Shown here: positions 14,516 to 28,200 of the stretch, one piece after another
How positions within the stretch are numbered: position 1 is the first letter of the stretch
Layout: every line of letters begins with the position of its first letter
Source of the DNA: Scatophagus argus
Lineage: Eukaryota; Chordata; Actinopteri; Scatophagidae
DNA length: 64,000 nucleotides
Assembly: GCF_020382885.2 (NCBI RefSeq)
Contig: NC_058498.1
Span: 21,481,001 to 21,545,000 of the forward strand
Direction: 5' to 3'
The notes under the pieces: generated by a model
What the model was told of the DNA's origin: nothing
Seen by the model: only the letters and a program-made list of their open reading frames with translations
The model's database searches: none
Program-made: the position numbers and the translations under genes

Positions 14516-17500
14516 TGAATCTGCTCTTGGTCATACTTGCTATTGAAAGCATCTACATGTATATTTTGAAATAAAAAGAGAACCTGTTGACGTGTATGAA
14601 AGAACGCTCAGAAGAGAGCTTTGGTAAATACAGGTCAAAATGAACAAACAGAAAGAGGCCACAGGCTTGCTGTGATAACCTCTATTTCCAGATGGTAGAG
14701 TGGAGTTAAGGGGAAAAACGAGACAGAGGAGTGGAGGGGGTCAGATGTCAGGAATGAGGAAATCCCACCATGGCCTCAGCAGATAGAGGACAGGAAGCTA
14801 GTTACATTTGCATACAAATTCACCCTGAGTAATGCAGCATGTGAGTTGGGGTGAGTGGGATAAAAGCGTGGGAGGACACCTGCAGACCACTGATAGTACA
14901 TTGTCAAGTGGACACTACATGTCTGATCTGATGACATGCACAGGCTGTGACTGTGAGGACAGAGGAGAAGAGATAAAGAGGAAACATCTATGACAAGTCC
15001 AGAAGCCCCATTGGTCAAGAGAGAACCTGAACCAGTGACCAGCTGAATGAGACATTTAGCTCACTTGTAGACAGTAAGCAACACAGGCCTGAGAGCAAAA
15101 TGTATTCATCAGAAAGCTTGTATACATAAATGGATAATCCCTCAAAACCTTTTGCATATTGTGCTGACAGCAATGTACACATCCCTGTTGGATAAATCAC
15201 ACAGATAAATGTCTTACGGTTAAACAGTCCCAGCAGTCACACATCACAACTCAAATCCTGCTTGAGTATTGAACTGATGCCACACGTTCTTTGCCTCTCA
15301 TTGCATATTTTAAAGCTTTGTCACTTCTACTAAATAAGTCAAATTCAAAGTGTCTGACGAATCAGCACTGTTGAAGCAGCCGCGAGAGCCTTCTGATTTA
15401 TGACGTCTCCCTGCAGAGTGATCGCCACAGGTGACGACAAATTTCTCTGTGATCTCCAACAACACTGACAATTTTACGGCCTGTGTAATTAAAGACTTAA
15501 GCACACAGGAGCACCAAAGTTGACTCAAGCATGAAAGGAAGGGAAGCCATTAAGGGTCTATAATGTTTTAGTCTGACTGAGAAGGCATTTAAATTGGCCT
15601 TGGAAATTCCAGATAAGGCAGTGGCACTAGAAGAATGCAATTTCAAGCTGCTGCACCCTACTACAAACCGACTGCTTTGTTAGATGTCATTACATGTGAA
15701 TTTCAAATGAGGAAAGGTGAAGTATGAGATGTTACGTAAGAGGATTAGTGAGTGGGACAGCCAATATAAGGTATTGAGATGATTTCACCTTTCTGGGAAT
15801 GGACAGATAAAGAAAGTCATTTCTGAGTGAGAATTATCTTGATAACACTGTTGTTATCCACTCCCACCACCTTGTCAAGTGACAACAGCTGCCTGAGAGT
15901 AGCGAGGCATGAAAAGGCTTTCTCTCAAGAAACCACAGCATGCATTTTTTTACACCATCCACTATAGTATCTGATTTGTGGACACCTAGTTTACTTGATA
16001 TGAAAACATATATTCTTGATGATACATGAGACAACTGCACATGATCAGATCGGTAAAGACTGAAGAATACACTTCCTGTGTGTTTTGCTGACACTCATCA
16101 GTGATTACTAGAAATGATCTAACACTTTGCTTCATCACAGTAAGATACCAGCAAAAGACATGAGGTAGACAGAGTCAAGTCATGTCAGTTTTTTTATACA
16201 GCTCAGTATAACCACTCACAAATTTGCCTCAAATTGCTTTATGATCTGTACATATTAAGTAGACTGCAGGTTTGGCCCTCTGGTGATCCCTGATCACATG
16301 TTGCATGTAAGCAGCAGTTTTCAGTTGTTTCATTTGAAACATTTTTAGAGATCCTTAGAGATGAAACTAAAGAGTGAAAGAGTAAAAGTGGATTATCATC
16401 CACTTATTCTTATGTAAACTCTCAATCTGTGACTAACACGCCTAAACACGCCTTAGTGAATAAATTGTGTTGTACGTAAAACATGAGACTTATTTGTCAC
16501 TCAGGCTTCCACTTAAGCAATATTGTAAACAAACTGCTATCCGAGAAGTGGAAATATACATAATTTTTGCATTTACTGTTGCATATTTTGTGGAAATTCA
16601 AATAAAATTTGTACTATATCTGGGTGGCTTGAGTCTACAGCCATGCTAACAGCTTACACGCAGCAGTGTGGCTGCACTTAGGCACAGAAGCTCATCGAAT
16701 GCTGCTGAGGGCTGTTCCAATGTCCAGGATCATTCAAATTCTCATCATCATCTTAGTTTAGCACGTTAACTTGCTAAGCAATACAGCTGAGACTAAAGGT
16801 AATGCCATTAGTTTTGATTATAGCACTAGACAACAATTTGAGAAATCATCAAAGTTATTAATTCATGATGAGGTTGGTATGGATGTCAGATTTAATGCCA
16901 AAATAGTTTAGACATTTCAATAAAAACAAAAATGCTAACCCCATGAATGCAGTACAGAATCAACCAGTTCAGCGGTATTCATCCTCTGGGTACCATGAAT
17001 GTCTGTACAAAACTGTTACTGCAGTCTGGAACAAAGAGGTGAACCAGTGACATACTGAGCCAAGATGTTTGCCAAAAAGGAAAGATTTGAGTGTTAAACA
17101 AAGTATTCTGAGACCTACGTCGGGAACTACTGATCCGACAATGAAATAGACAACCAAGACCTGTGGTGTTCAGTCTCTGCAAGGCCCACATTTAAAAGAA
17201 AAGTAAAGAAAGGAGTGGAATCTAATGTATGACAAAGCATGCAAATACTTTCAGACTTTGCTGCAGATGTTTAGTCATGACATTTCTACAGTGTCATGGA
17301 AAAATTAAGGAGGTTTTAGACCTAGAAATAGGAAAGGGTGTCACTTCCTCAGCCATTTCTCTTGAAAAGACATCCAATTCAAAACATGTTCAGCTGTTTA
17401 TGTCAGTACGACTAAAAGAATGTAAACTGCCTCTTCCCCTCACCAATTCATCAGCGTATCCCAGAATGCTTGAGTGGCGTAGATTATAATCAGTTGTACA

Positions 17501-19980
17501 TTGTTTTTTTTTTTCTTTTTCGCTAGGCGTTTCTTCTTCAGGCATAGCCATATCAAGGACATCACAACTTTCTCAGACTGAATGGCACCCATTTTTTAAA
17601 AAAATCTCAAATAATCTTTACATTTGAAATGTGACATTTGTGTAAAAATGGGGCAATTCCTGATATTACTTTAGTTTATAATACTGACAAAGTTGCAACT
17701 GCAACAATATGCAAATAAAAGCTTATAGCATTGAAAATAATTTCCCACCACAGTCAAAAGTGACTGGTCCACACTGATATATTTAATATTATATCATGGC
17801 ACTCAATCCAACCTGTGCATGTCATTGCATAAGACAGAGATGGAGAAAATGAGGCTTGCCTGGGATGTTTGTAGTTGTGGGGGAAATCTGAAAACTAATT
17901 ACACAAGTCGTTCCAAACAGATGCCCTCATTAGCCATGAATGAACAAGGAATGTTCTAAATAGTTTTTACATAACAGAAACCAACATCAAAGTGCAGGCG
18001 CTGAAACTCCATCAGAGAAATCCTGTTCTGACTGGGTTGAATATCAACAAGTGAATGCTCCATTTTCTGAGAATTTATAGCATTTGGGTCATATTATGGC
18101 CATGTTATATGGGTTATATTACATGGAATAGGGAGGGAATTGTCACTTATTATTGTATGTAAGTCTCATTATTGTAAACAAAAGTGCTGCCTGAGCACCA
18201 AAATGAACTTATCCAGATTACAGACATTTATAAAAACAATTTAATATTGTCCTCTACATTTTGGTCTCTGTTTCTCTTGCAAAGTTAGTTGATTTTTGAA
18301 AATGTCTTCTAAGGTGCAGACTTTTCAAAACACCTGGTTTCTGTACACCTGTGTGGATGCGTACGACAGAGCAGTTGGGAAACGACGGTGCCATCACCAC
18401 AGTTAGCGTAATGAGTATGCACCTGTCCTGAAACAACAATAACAATGGTGAACTAGTGGTTTCTTAGCAAGGAGTTAGCACTTACCACAAACTATTCAAC
18501 ATCTTAAAGTCAGTGGGGGTCCACCCTAAGAACACCCTAAAAAATCCATGGACATTGAATTTCTTACACTTGCTTTTCAAGTTCAACAGTGAACTTCACA
18601 ACTTGGACCTTGTAATTTCCTTTCAGTCCACTAGATGTCCTCAGTATGTTCCTCCTTCACTTCATTCTGTAAACACATTAGCCTCACAGAATGTCATATC
18701 TGCCCTATAACATTAATTCACAGATTGTCTGTTGTCTTTAACCAAATGGGAACAAACAGTTAATGTTAATGATGAAGCTGAATTGAGTGGGGAGCACTGG
18801 GATACAGCCCACCTAAGATGCAATGACATTATAGTTAAGGACAAGCAGCTTGCCATGTTCAATTCATGCATCTACTGCATTCATGTATTCCCTCTGCACA
18901 CACACCACCAAGAAAAGTCAAATTCAGAGATCTGGTTCGTCTGTGAATTACTTTCAAATGCTCTGCTTCCAATAGTTTCAAGAAAAAGCACAACAACACA
19001 TTGCAATGACCATTGTCTGTGAAGGTATTATTAAAATATGCCTTATTATTTTTTATAAGAAGCCTGAATGAGAAATGAGATAGCTTAACCCTTCATCTCA
19101 AGTTATTCAGTAACTTATTTCCCTCTAAGTAAACCAAAACTTCAACAGAAACACCTACACACCTACTGTCATTTATAGTCAGCAACAGTCACACCTTCAG
19201 TGTGCAGGTTTGCCAGATGTGAACACCTGTTCCTGTCTCCATGTGCAGGTTAAAGATTCATAATGCCAGGTGCAAGACCAGTGTCTCCACACAGCTTCCA
19301 ATAGGCAGCTGTAACCCCAACCTGTGAATACCTGCTTGCTTAGATTCTACAGATTTCAACATGTTTATTGAGTGCCTGACAACTGTAGATGCAGCATCTG
19401 CCAGCAACTTCTTACAGGCAGAACCCAATCCAGTCACCATCTGCAACCTCTACCAGGCAGCTGGAAATACGGCAAATACTTTCAGCTTTGCAGGCCTGCA
19501 AATCTTGTAGACATGGTTCCAGCTTCCACAGACTCCTTTAGCGAGCTGAGGTCCTACCCTCTGCCTGCACCTGCCCCTTCCACCTGCAGCTACTCTATGC
19601 ATTAAAATAGAAATATTTAAAGCACAACAAAATAGTAAATGGACAACAGATACCATGAGATAACAAAATCGTAATTTTTTTTCTTAACTGACCTTGTTTA
19701 AAAACATGGTAAGATTTTCTGTGCACGACTTCACCTCTCTCAGTACCAGCCTGCCACTACATCATCAGCCTCTGCCTATGGCCTTAGTTTAAAATGTGTA
19801 AATGTATCTTAGCTGCAGCCCCACAGCATCATCCACTCATCTGTCTGCACAGCATCCTCATGCACGTTCAAACAATCAACAGTATATTACAACTTTTTTG
19901 CTCTTTCTATGTCTATGCAGCCATTATTTTCTCAGTAGCAGCACCAGCCACAGCCTTCATAGTCTCTCACATTTAACCCA
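14516..19980. other. intergenic, no gene recognised
   Basis: Apart from the repeat at 16626-16795 I see only short non-homologous frames. No RNA gene or recognisable regulatory module. Confidence 0.65.
16626..16795 (+). repeat. dispersed teleost repeat ('gtctacagccatgctaacagc' family), copy 1
   Basis: Carries gagtctacagccatgctaacagc, cacttaggcacag and tagtttagcacgttaacttgctaagcaata, phrases of an abundant fish repeat. A partial copy in the opposite orientation lies at about 53475-53575. Confidence 0.5.
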
Positions 19981-19989
19981 TCCTTAGTT

Positions 19990-20215
19990 GAACACACATG
20001 CAACACCTGGCAAATTACATGCAGTGAAATACACACAGGAGCAGTGGGCTGCATCAAGTGGGTGCATCAAATTGGGTGTGCTTTGCTCAAGGGCACATCA
20101 GCCAGCTAATGGAGGAGGAGCATTAATCACTCTATCACACCCACCACACCTGGGGGAATCGAACCGGTGACCCTCCGATCACAAGTCGCTTCTCCGACCT
20201 CTAGGCCACGGTTCT
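19990..20215 (-). mobile_element. tRNA-derived SINE
   Basis: On the minus strand the head has a perfect A box, TGGCCTAGAGG (20198-20208), and a perfect B box, GGTTCGATTCC (20155-20165), 32 bases apart as in a tRNA gene. The region between reads like a tRNA body but does not fold as a complete tRNA. The downstream body (gcagcccactgctcc-like, gagcaaagca) is the non-tRNA part seen in fish SINEs. Confidence 0.75.
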
Positions 20216-20521
20216 GATCTGCATGTGTCAGACCAACCTGAACAGTTCAGTGCAATGCAGTGCAGCTGTGCTTGGAATTTGTTCTTCACTGCTCTTCATA
20301 AAATGAAAATGCAGATGAAACCATTGCCCACTCTCTGGCTTGAGAGTCCTCAGTAGTGTATAGATGTAAAATTCACAGCAAAGCTACAGTGTGAACATAC
20401 AGAATGAATGCAATAGCTTTTCTTGTTGCAAAGTATGTTAAATATATATATACTATATATATATATTACAGAACTCATTCACATATAGTGATTCTTTCAT
20501 TTTCACTCTAATCATCAAACA

Positions 20522-21000
20522 GATTATATAGACAAAAGTACTGATGATACCACATTCTAAATACACAGACAGCTTTGCAGCTATAACAGCTTCCACTCTT
20601 CTGGGAAGGCTTTCCACAAGATTCTGTGTTTCTGTGGGAATTTTTGCTCATTCATGCAGCAGAGCAGTTGTGAGGTCAGACACTGATGTTGGACCAGAAG
20701 GTCTGGGTCACAGTCTCTGTTCCAGTTCATCCCAAAGGTGCTGGATGAGGTTGAGGTCAGGGTTCTGTGTGGGCCAGTCAAGTTCTTCCACACCAAACTC
20801 ATCCAGCCATGTCTTTATGGACTTTGCTTTGTGCACTGGGACACAGTCATGCTGGAATAGAAAAGGGCCTTCACCAAACTGTTGCCACAAAGTTGGAAGC
20901 ATAGCATTGTCCAACATGTCTTGGTATGCTGAAGCATTGAGATTTCCCTTCACTGGAAGGGGCTGACCCCAACCCCTGAAAACCAGCCCCATAAAGAGGG
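20522..21000 (-). mobile_element. Tc1-like transposon remnant, copy A
   Basis: The left end keeps a terminal-repeat piece, tatatagacaaaagta. The minus strand encodes the C-terminal part of a Tc1/mariner transposase: FQHDCVPVHKAKS (second catalytic Asp region) and DWPTQNPDLNLIQHLWDELE. The third catalytic residue, normally Glu in the PIE(H/N)LW motif, is Gln here. The N-terminal DNA-binding part and the right terminal repeat are missing. It is about 90% or more identical by eye to the copy at 47999-48540. Confidence 0.8.
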
Positions 21001-21309
21001 GGGAATGTGTTGGGCGAACAGGTGCAAAGATTGGATTATGAAAATCCCACAGAATCTGGAGAAAGATCATGGAAGCCATTAACATCTGGCACAAGAGTCC
21101 ATCCATGAACAGAGACGGGGGTCACAGTGTGATCAGGTCAGATTTCATCAACTGCATCATCACCACGCCACCAGATTTGGCCGAAAGCGTCAATAACGGA
21201 GAATATTTTTATATCATGGTGGGTCTTTTTCTTCTTGATCTCAAAACTTCTTCCTCCACTGTAGAACACATGCTACAGTATGCGCACAGACAGACAGTGT
21301 AAGTAGGTC

Positions 21310-21620
21310 ATCAGTGTGCGTGCACACACTCATTGTGTGTTAGAGGAATGAGTCCTTTCCTTCGGCCTCTCTGGCGCAGTTCTCTTGGCACGGAGCACCG
21401 AGTAGGCTGATAAGAAACACGCCCCGCTGTCTCTGCAGCATTCCATGTATCCTGGAGTAAACGTCCGGAGTCCCACTGCATGAGAAGAGTCCGGCCCCAA
21501 CCTGCGCCCACTCCCTCAACCCCACCCTCCCCGAGCGCACTCGGACTCAAGAACAATGACATTCCCATCAAACAAGGGACATGTCTGGAGCTAGAACTGG
21601 GACGTGGACACACGCGAAGC
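21310..21620. promoter_or_regulatory. CpG-enriched patch in the intergenic region
   Basis: Many CpG dinucleotides (for example ccggagtccc, gagcgcactcgg, gacgtggacacacgcg) in an otherwise AT-rich, CpG-poor stretch. It contains one CATTCC and one GGAATG. The 125-codon minus-strand frame across it shows no family resemblance. It could be a distal promoter or enhancer or a non-coding RNA start; no firm call. Confidence 0.3.
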
Positions 21621-22631
21621 ATGACAAGCATGTTGTCTGAGGCCCTGCCATGAAATGTGCAACAAAGAATGCATGCAGGCTGCAACAATTCTGGGAAAAG
21701 TCATCTTATCGTGGAAAGGAAGTTCAGGATGTTTATCACGTCTGCCAAGTGCAACAACCTGTGAGTAGAGTAGTTCATCACCTAGGAGCAACATGAATCA
21801 TATTGAAGAGACATTTCTCACTTATTGGGCAACTATGATAACATATTTTGCACACAAAAACAAACCGGGGGCCAAATATGTTAGCCACTGGTCGCTGAAT
21901 GATTTTAATGAATTATCACTCAGGGAATCAGATATCCTTAACTCCCCGGGCTCATCAATCTCCTGGCAGTCCCCGTATAAGACCTCCCTGCCAACCTGCA
22001 TCGCCTGTCAGCCATCCTCCAGAGATAAGTCAGGCCTCTACAAACAATTCATCTTCATTCTTTATTTTCATGACAAGTCATGATCTCACAGATAAAGGAA
22101 ATTCCTCGAACAAATACCTCCCATATCTCCCTCCTTCAAGATGGGTTGATAATTTGAATTTTCCCACTGAGTATTTGCTAAGTTTGCCGAATTTACTCTC
22201 TTACTTACTCATTTGGCTTTGTGACCTCTGAGATGTCTGGTTTGTGACATTCAGTTGGACTGCAGAGGCATTTCTGTTTCATGATAGGGGCAGGCAAAAT
22301 ATTTTTCAAGCAGCAGATAGAAGCCCCTGAATTACTGTTTGATTCAGTATCTGACTTGGCAGATTCATTAGAGCAGCAGAGTTTAAATCGCCCCCTCTGC
22401 TGCTTGTTTGTGGTAGAGCGAGATGAAGCAATAATGTCAATGCTTGAATGAGAAGGTTAGTGGAATGGTGTTCATAGAGGACATATTTACAACATTTTTA
22501 CAGGTATTTTCCCCACATTAGAATCAATGACAAACTGAAGAAAGTGTCTCTATGCTCACCTTAACTTTGAGTTTGATACATATACGTATGAGCAGGACTC
22601 CATTCATGCAACTTCCATGAGTTTGATATGG

Positions 22632-22690
22632 AAACTACAGCTGCAACAAGCAATTGATTAATCAGTCCATCAAAACTAAATCAGTGACCA
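22632..22690 (+). repeat. fragment of the 'gctgcaactaacgattattttcat' dispersed repeat
   Basis: cagctgcaacaagcaattgattaatcagtccatca resembles one end of a common fish repeat, seen more fully at 37055-37286 and 61000-61350. Confidence 0.35.
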
Positions 22691-23669
22691 ACTGTGCTGA
22701 AAAAGGCCTAAGCATTTACGAAGCAGAGAAAATCTAATTAAAGACACTGGTAAGATGCATTGTGGGAAATGTTTGATTCCGTGTGTCGGACATTTGACAA
22801 GTACATCACACTAAAAGTCAAATATTGGTCCAGGTCCAATTTTGACCATATAGTTTTTTGAATGTTTCTTGAAAGTCACCTACAGTTCTGAAGTGTATTT
22901 CTGGAATGCACCTTTGAAAGCACAATGTAATCATTAGAGCAAAAAGTGAAGCCAAAAAGCCTCTCCATAAAAGGGTGATGAATAACCAAGAGAATCCGTT
23001 TAGAGGGAGGGTGTCCTCTTCGCACTCTTAATGGTTGTCCTAATGTGGTCAATTCAGCTCAGGAAACTAATCAATTTAGCCTTTAATTCAATCATCTTGT
23101 TGCCTCAAGCAAATGTTTGTTATGAATCATTACATATATAAGGAAGCTCAAACTCTCGCTGGACCTGAATCAGTCTCACTTGTCCTCCCTTTTTCTAGGC
23201 CCCTTCAAAGAATCTCCACATATAAAAACCTTTTCACCTCCCTCCAGAGCGAGCTGGAGGAATGTCTGCCTTGCCAAATTCCTCAGGGCTGTTTGTTGGG
23301 GCTTACAGTGCTAGTCACACAGCCTACCAAATACCGAAGTGAGAAGACACTGGACGCTGGGGACTCCTGAGCAGAACGTCTCCATTGTTGTTGCAATAGT
23401 ATAATAGCAAAAATGAAAAACACAGATGTCTTGAATTTTTTCCACTTTATTTCCATTCTATCAGTGTGTCCCTCATTAGAAAAGCAGTAAAATATAACTA
23501 TTCCCCTCTGGCCCTTCTGAGATCGAGTGCCCCACATGGTTGATATTAACATTCCTACAGCTTTCTAATGATGAGGACAAAGCAGGCCGCAGGGGAAGGT
23601 TCATGACAGCATTGGCATGCTGCATGCATTCCTGCACTTGACAAGCCAGAGGGCCTCTGCAGGGTGAGT

Positions 23670-23690
23670 AGTGGTGGTGGTGGTGGTGGG
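23670..23690. repeat. (TGG)n microsatellite
   Basis: Seven TGG units. Confidence 0.9.
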
Positions 23691-25227
23691 GAGCTACAGT
23701 GTAAAATGCCTTCTCACCCTCCCTACTGTCTGGGACTTCTGGACAGACATGTACATATGTGGTATTTTCCCCAGTTATGACAGACGTGCAGGGAGGACAG
23801 ACACCTCTTTGGCCCACAGCAACATTCTTTTCTCTGGACGTAAATGCAAAGCTTGTGTCAATGCTGCATTCCAGACAACTTGAAGAATTGGAAGATTTAG
23901 CATCCTAGTGCAGAGCAAGTCCACTTAATGTCAGAACTCCAATGCGTAACACAGGTGGAATTCAACAACCAAGAAGTTGACAGACTGCAGGGCACAACGC
24001 ACTGTGGACGGTCAGTAATTTCCTAAGGTCACTGCAGTCTGTCAAAAGGCACATTTCACTTATGGTCTGATAATAAAAAGATACACATGCAGATGCTTGC
24101 TTATAATGTTGACAGAAAGCATCTCATCAGTCATCAAATAAAGCAGAAGTCTCTGTTCTCTGTCTTTCCCAGCCAAAGAACACAGCATCAAACACCCTGG
24201 GGCGTCAAAGTATGTTTACAGTACTGTAAAAATGGTGATCACTTTCTCTTTTCTCAAACAACTGGCAAACAATCCGGATGATCTCTTTAGAGCAGTCAAT
24301 ACATATCAGAGCCTCTGTAACAAAGAACCAATGACCGTAGTTGAGTTCCAGCTGCTGACTGTCACAATTCACAGTTAAAGCAGTGTGTTTAGAGCTACCT
24401 GCACGTTCACCTGCTCAGCCAGCTGAGGACGTTGAATTGATCGTGAACACCGTCACTGAAACCTAATTCATGCATTTGACACAGTTCTCTCGTCATGTTG
24501 CTTCTCTATTTGTTTTTTTCTTTTTCCTCCAGCTGACTAGAGCAGCCACTAATTTGATTGCAATTAATCACGAGTTATTTTTCAAGCAAATGTTACAAAC
24601 ATAAAAAGGTTTGAGCTTCATGAATGCAAGGATTTGCTTCTTTCTCTTGCCAAAAGTAAGAGTGAAGTGAATGTCCTTACACTGTAGATGTCGTCTTTCT
24701 GCAATGTTTTTTGGATCACACAGATAGACCACTGAGGCTTCGTTATCTTCTGTGGATGAACAGATTGTGTACAATGTGCTTGTCAGCTGCAGTCTTCGCG
24801 GTGTGTTCAAATGCAGCTTTCAACACAAAGTATGAGCTGATGTACAATCAGTCAGCCTTTGGCAGTTTTTAAAGATTAGCTTGATCTGAAGGGAGAAAAA
24901 CATATCTCCAAGAAAAGGACATTCTGCTGTTGCACAAATGAAAATAAATACGTGACAATTTGAGGTGATGTTTGACCTCAGTGTGGGGACAGAGTGGGCT
25001 TGAAAACACCTCTGTACATGCTGTGGCATGACAGCACTGTACGTGTTGAGAGCTCATGGGAATGAAATTGCTGAACTCAAAGCTCGACACTGCCGGCTCG
25101 ATACTGAACCTAAATGTGCAAACTCTGTAAAAATAAGAAAAGATGGCTCTTAGGTTCAGTCAAGTCGGGCACACACACAAACTCAACACCCCGTACAAGA
25201 ACGTCTTTGGCACTACTGTCCAAGGCA

Positions 25228-28200
25228 CTATACTGAAGTCTGGGCAGATCCGGGCCCAGAGCCACTAGGCAGGTACCTGGACACTGTCTTGACATTGTTT
25301 TCTATCATACCCTGGATATGGCCGTCCAGTCTCTGGAGCAGCTCTGTGGACCGCAAGTTCTCTTCCTCCAGGAATCGTGACACCATGCGGTCTGCAGGTG
25401 ACGCTGACAAGGGCTCCTGGGAGGAAAGAGGAACACACAACACTCGGATCGTTTGCTAAAAAGAGGACAGTTGAACATTATATTGACAATAACTGTGGAG
25501 ATTATTTAGAGGGAAATGATTAATTACCACTGCAGAGGGAGAGGGTGAGGGTATGGTTTTGTCTCCATCTTCAGAGTTGGAGCTTTGTCCTTCAGCAGCA
25601 GATTCATTTGAATTTCGGGTTGGGACCGAGTTTCTCCTGGTGAGTTCTGTGCTGCTGGAGGTGGAGGAGGAGGAGGATGCTGATGAATGAGGCCTGCTGT
25701 CTTGGGGCTGGTTACAGGAGTGCTCTCCAGAAGAATGGGACAGGGTGTGCAGCTGCTCGAAGAGCCTCCGGATCTCCCCTTCGGAGTGAGTCGTTACCTG
25801 TACCGCCTCCCTGTGTTTGTGATGTCTGGTACCTTCACTGCTACAGATAAAACAAAAAGATGCATAAGGGTTCACTTTCTTGATCTTTTAGGCATGTGTG
25901 TCTTGTGTGTGTGCTGGGTACCCGTCCTGTGTAGGCTGTGGTTGGTCAGACATGGCGTGACTGAGCACAGCTCGCTCATATCTGTCTTGACATGTCCGGC
26001 TGGAGACTTGAAGTTGGGCCTGCACCTTAGCAAGTTCTTGTCTTAGCTGCCGATTCTCTTGTTCCAGGCTGCTCAGAGATGACACATAACTCTCCCTCAG
26101 GGATACGAGCGAGGAATCCCCCCTCTGAGCAGAACAAAGTGATTCAGGGAGATGAGTCACTTTTTGAAACGAGCGCTGAAGCCAAATTAAGAAAAGAATC
26201 CTGTCTGCTGTGGTCTGCAAAACTGTCTAATGACTACGTGACAGCTAGGTCAAAAGAGACAAACCTTAGGTGACTGAGACTCCAGCCTTTGCAGACCCTT
26301 CAGATGCTGGTTCTCAGTTTGTAGAGTCTCCAGCTGGGCCTGAGTCATCTGACAAAGTCAGAGAAGAAAATGTGATTTATTTTACTGAAGCCTCGAGCAG
26401 ATGCCTGGGCCCCAGCGTGACAGGCCGGACCTTGTAACATTTCTGTAACTCCTCTAACAAAAGTCTGAATTGAATATCGACATATTGACCTAAAAGGCGG
26501 CAGCAGCAAGGTTAAATAAGAGACAGTTTAGACGCACATGTTGTTCTCCTTATTTGAGAGTGCTGTGGTAAATTATCACTTAAAGAATCCTTCCAAACAC
26601 ATTTTAAGATGTATATAAAATACTCTATATTCCCTACTCTCCCTAATCTTGCTGGGTGTTGCATGTGTGTGTTCAACTAAGGATGGGATAAATGCAGTAG
26701 TAAAATTCAGTATGTGTGTATGTAAAAATAAATATATATATACTGCCAATAAAAGTTGATTCTATTCTATTCTATTCTAATGATTTGCCACTGATACACT
26801 TAAAAAAAGTTAAATTATCCTGTTAAAATGACATTTATTCCTTCTCCCTCATTTAAAAAAAAAACAAACTATGAATATGTAATTATTGTTCATTTCCAAA
26901 GTTTAGCTGAAGGGCACAAGATGCCTCTTATCTAACTGAACAGTCAGTTCTCAGTGTATGTGCACAGGAGGCCTCAAGCCTCCACATCACAGTTGTGTAG
27001 TTTGAATACTGGGCCAGATGAGAGCACAATAAGAGCAGTGGAGGAGTGACTCTCATCCTGACGGCTTCCTTAATTTGGATAAACCAAAGCAAGTTTTAAA
27101 ATCAGTGACGCAGTCCTGTTCATTTGCTTACTTTAAGCTCAGCAGCCTTCTGCTCTGCTCGCTCCACCTCACGGTGGAGCTGCTGCCTGATGCTGGATGA
27201 AGAGCTGTTCAGCGTGGTGATGGTGACATCGCGCTGGTGCAGCTCTGTAGTCAGCTTTGACACCTCCATCCGCATTCCCTCCACCTCACCGCTGTGAGTC
27301 TGCTTGGCCCGGTGAAGCTCCTCCCTGAGCTGAGCAAAGAACCCAGAAGTGACAGAACATGGCGATACTCTACACAAACACAGTGTGTTACATCAAAAAC
27401 CCACAGCTCCCACAACATAACCAGTGAGGGAAAGTTTTCTGACCTTTTTCAGTTCAGTAATAGAGGAATCTGCTTTAATGCTCCTCAGTTCTTCTGCCTT
27501 TGATTGGTCAGCTCTCTGTCGACTCGCCCTTTCATGTCTGAGCAAATCATAAAAACATCAAAAGGGAAAGCCATCACAAATTCAAAGTGTGATGCTTTAT
27601 ATGTACAGACAGTCAAAATGTGGGCATACAAAGAGGTCAGTGGTCACCTGTCCTTGAGACAAGCCAGTTCAGCCTTGAGATGAACCTCACATGCTTGGGC
27701 AGAGTGAAGCTTGGCTGTGGTCTTCTCCAGGTCTTGTCTGAGGGTCTCCACACCAGCACGGCCCTGAGATGCCAGACAGTCCTCCAGAGAGCTGACAAAA
27801 CAACACAGTAATGTTTTATTGTCTTCTTTGAAGCTCTTTTCACACAACACACAAGCACTGAGAAGTACAGAATGCCCTCTTGTGTGCCGTTGCTGTACTA
27901 CATCACAACATGATGGCTGAAAACACATTATTTACAGGAAGAAACACACCCACCGAATGACTTGATCTTTAGCTTGTAGCACTTGCTTGAGTCTAGCAGC
28001 TTCATTGCGAAGCCACTGGCGTTCAAGACTGGCCCGTTGCACAAATGTGTCCTGGGAGTCCAGTGTGGCGTGGAGTTCCTGCCTCTCCTCTGAGAGGACC
28101 TGTGAAACAGCAGTGGACCTTCAGCTGATAAAATGATATTTTGACCTCCAGCTCTGCAGCACCAATCTACCGTTTAACATTCCCTTCATGTTTTATGAAA

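Larger units (their letters stand above)
21621..25227. other. intergenic / cep63 3' flank, no gene recognised
   Basis: No coding homology. It holds the repeat fragment at 22632, the TGG repeat at 23670 and a non-repetitive block at about 22960-23130. The cep63 3' UTR must occupy part of the right end, but I see no polyadenylation signal close to the stop. Confidence 0.6.
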
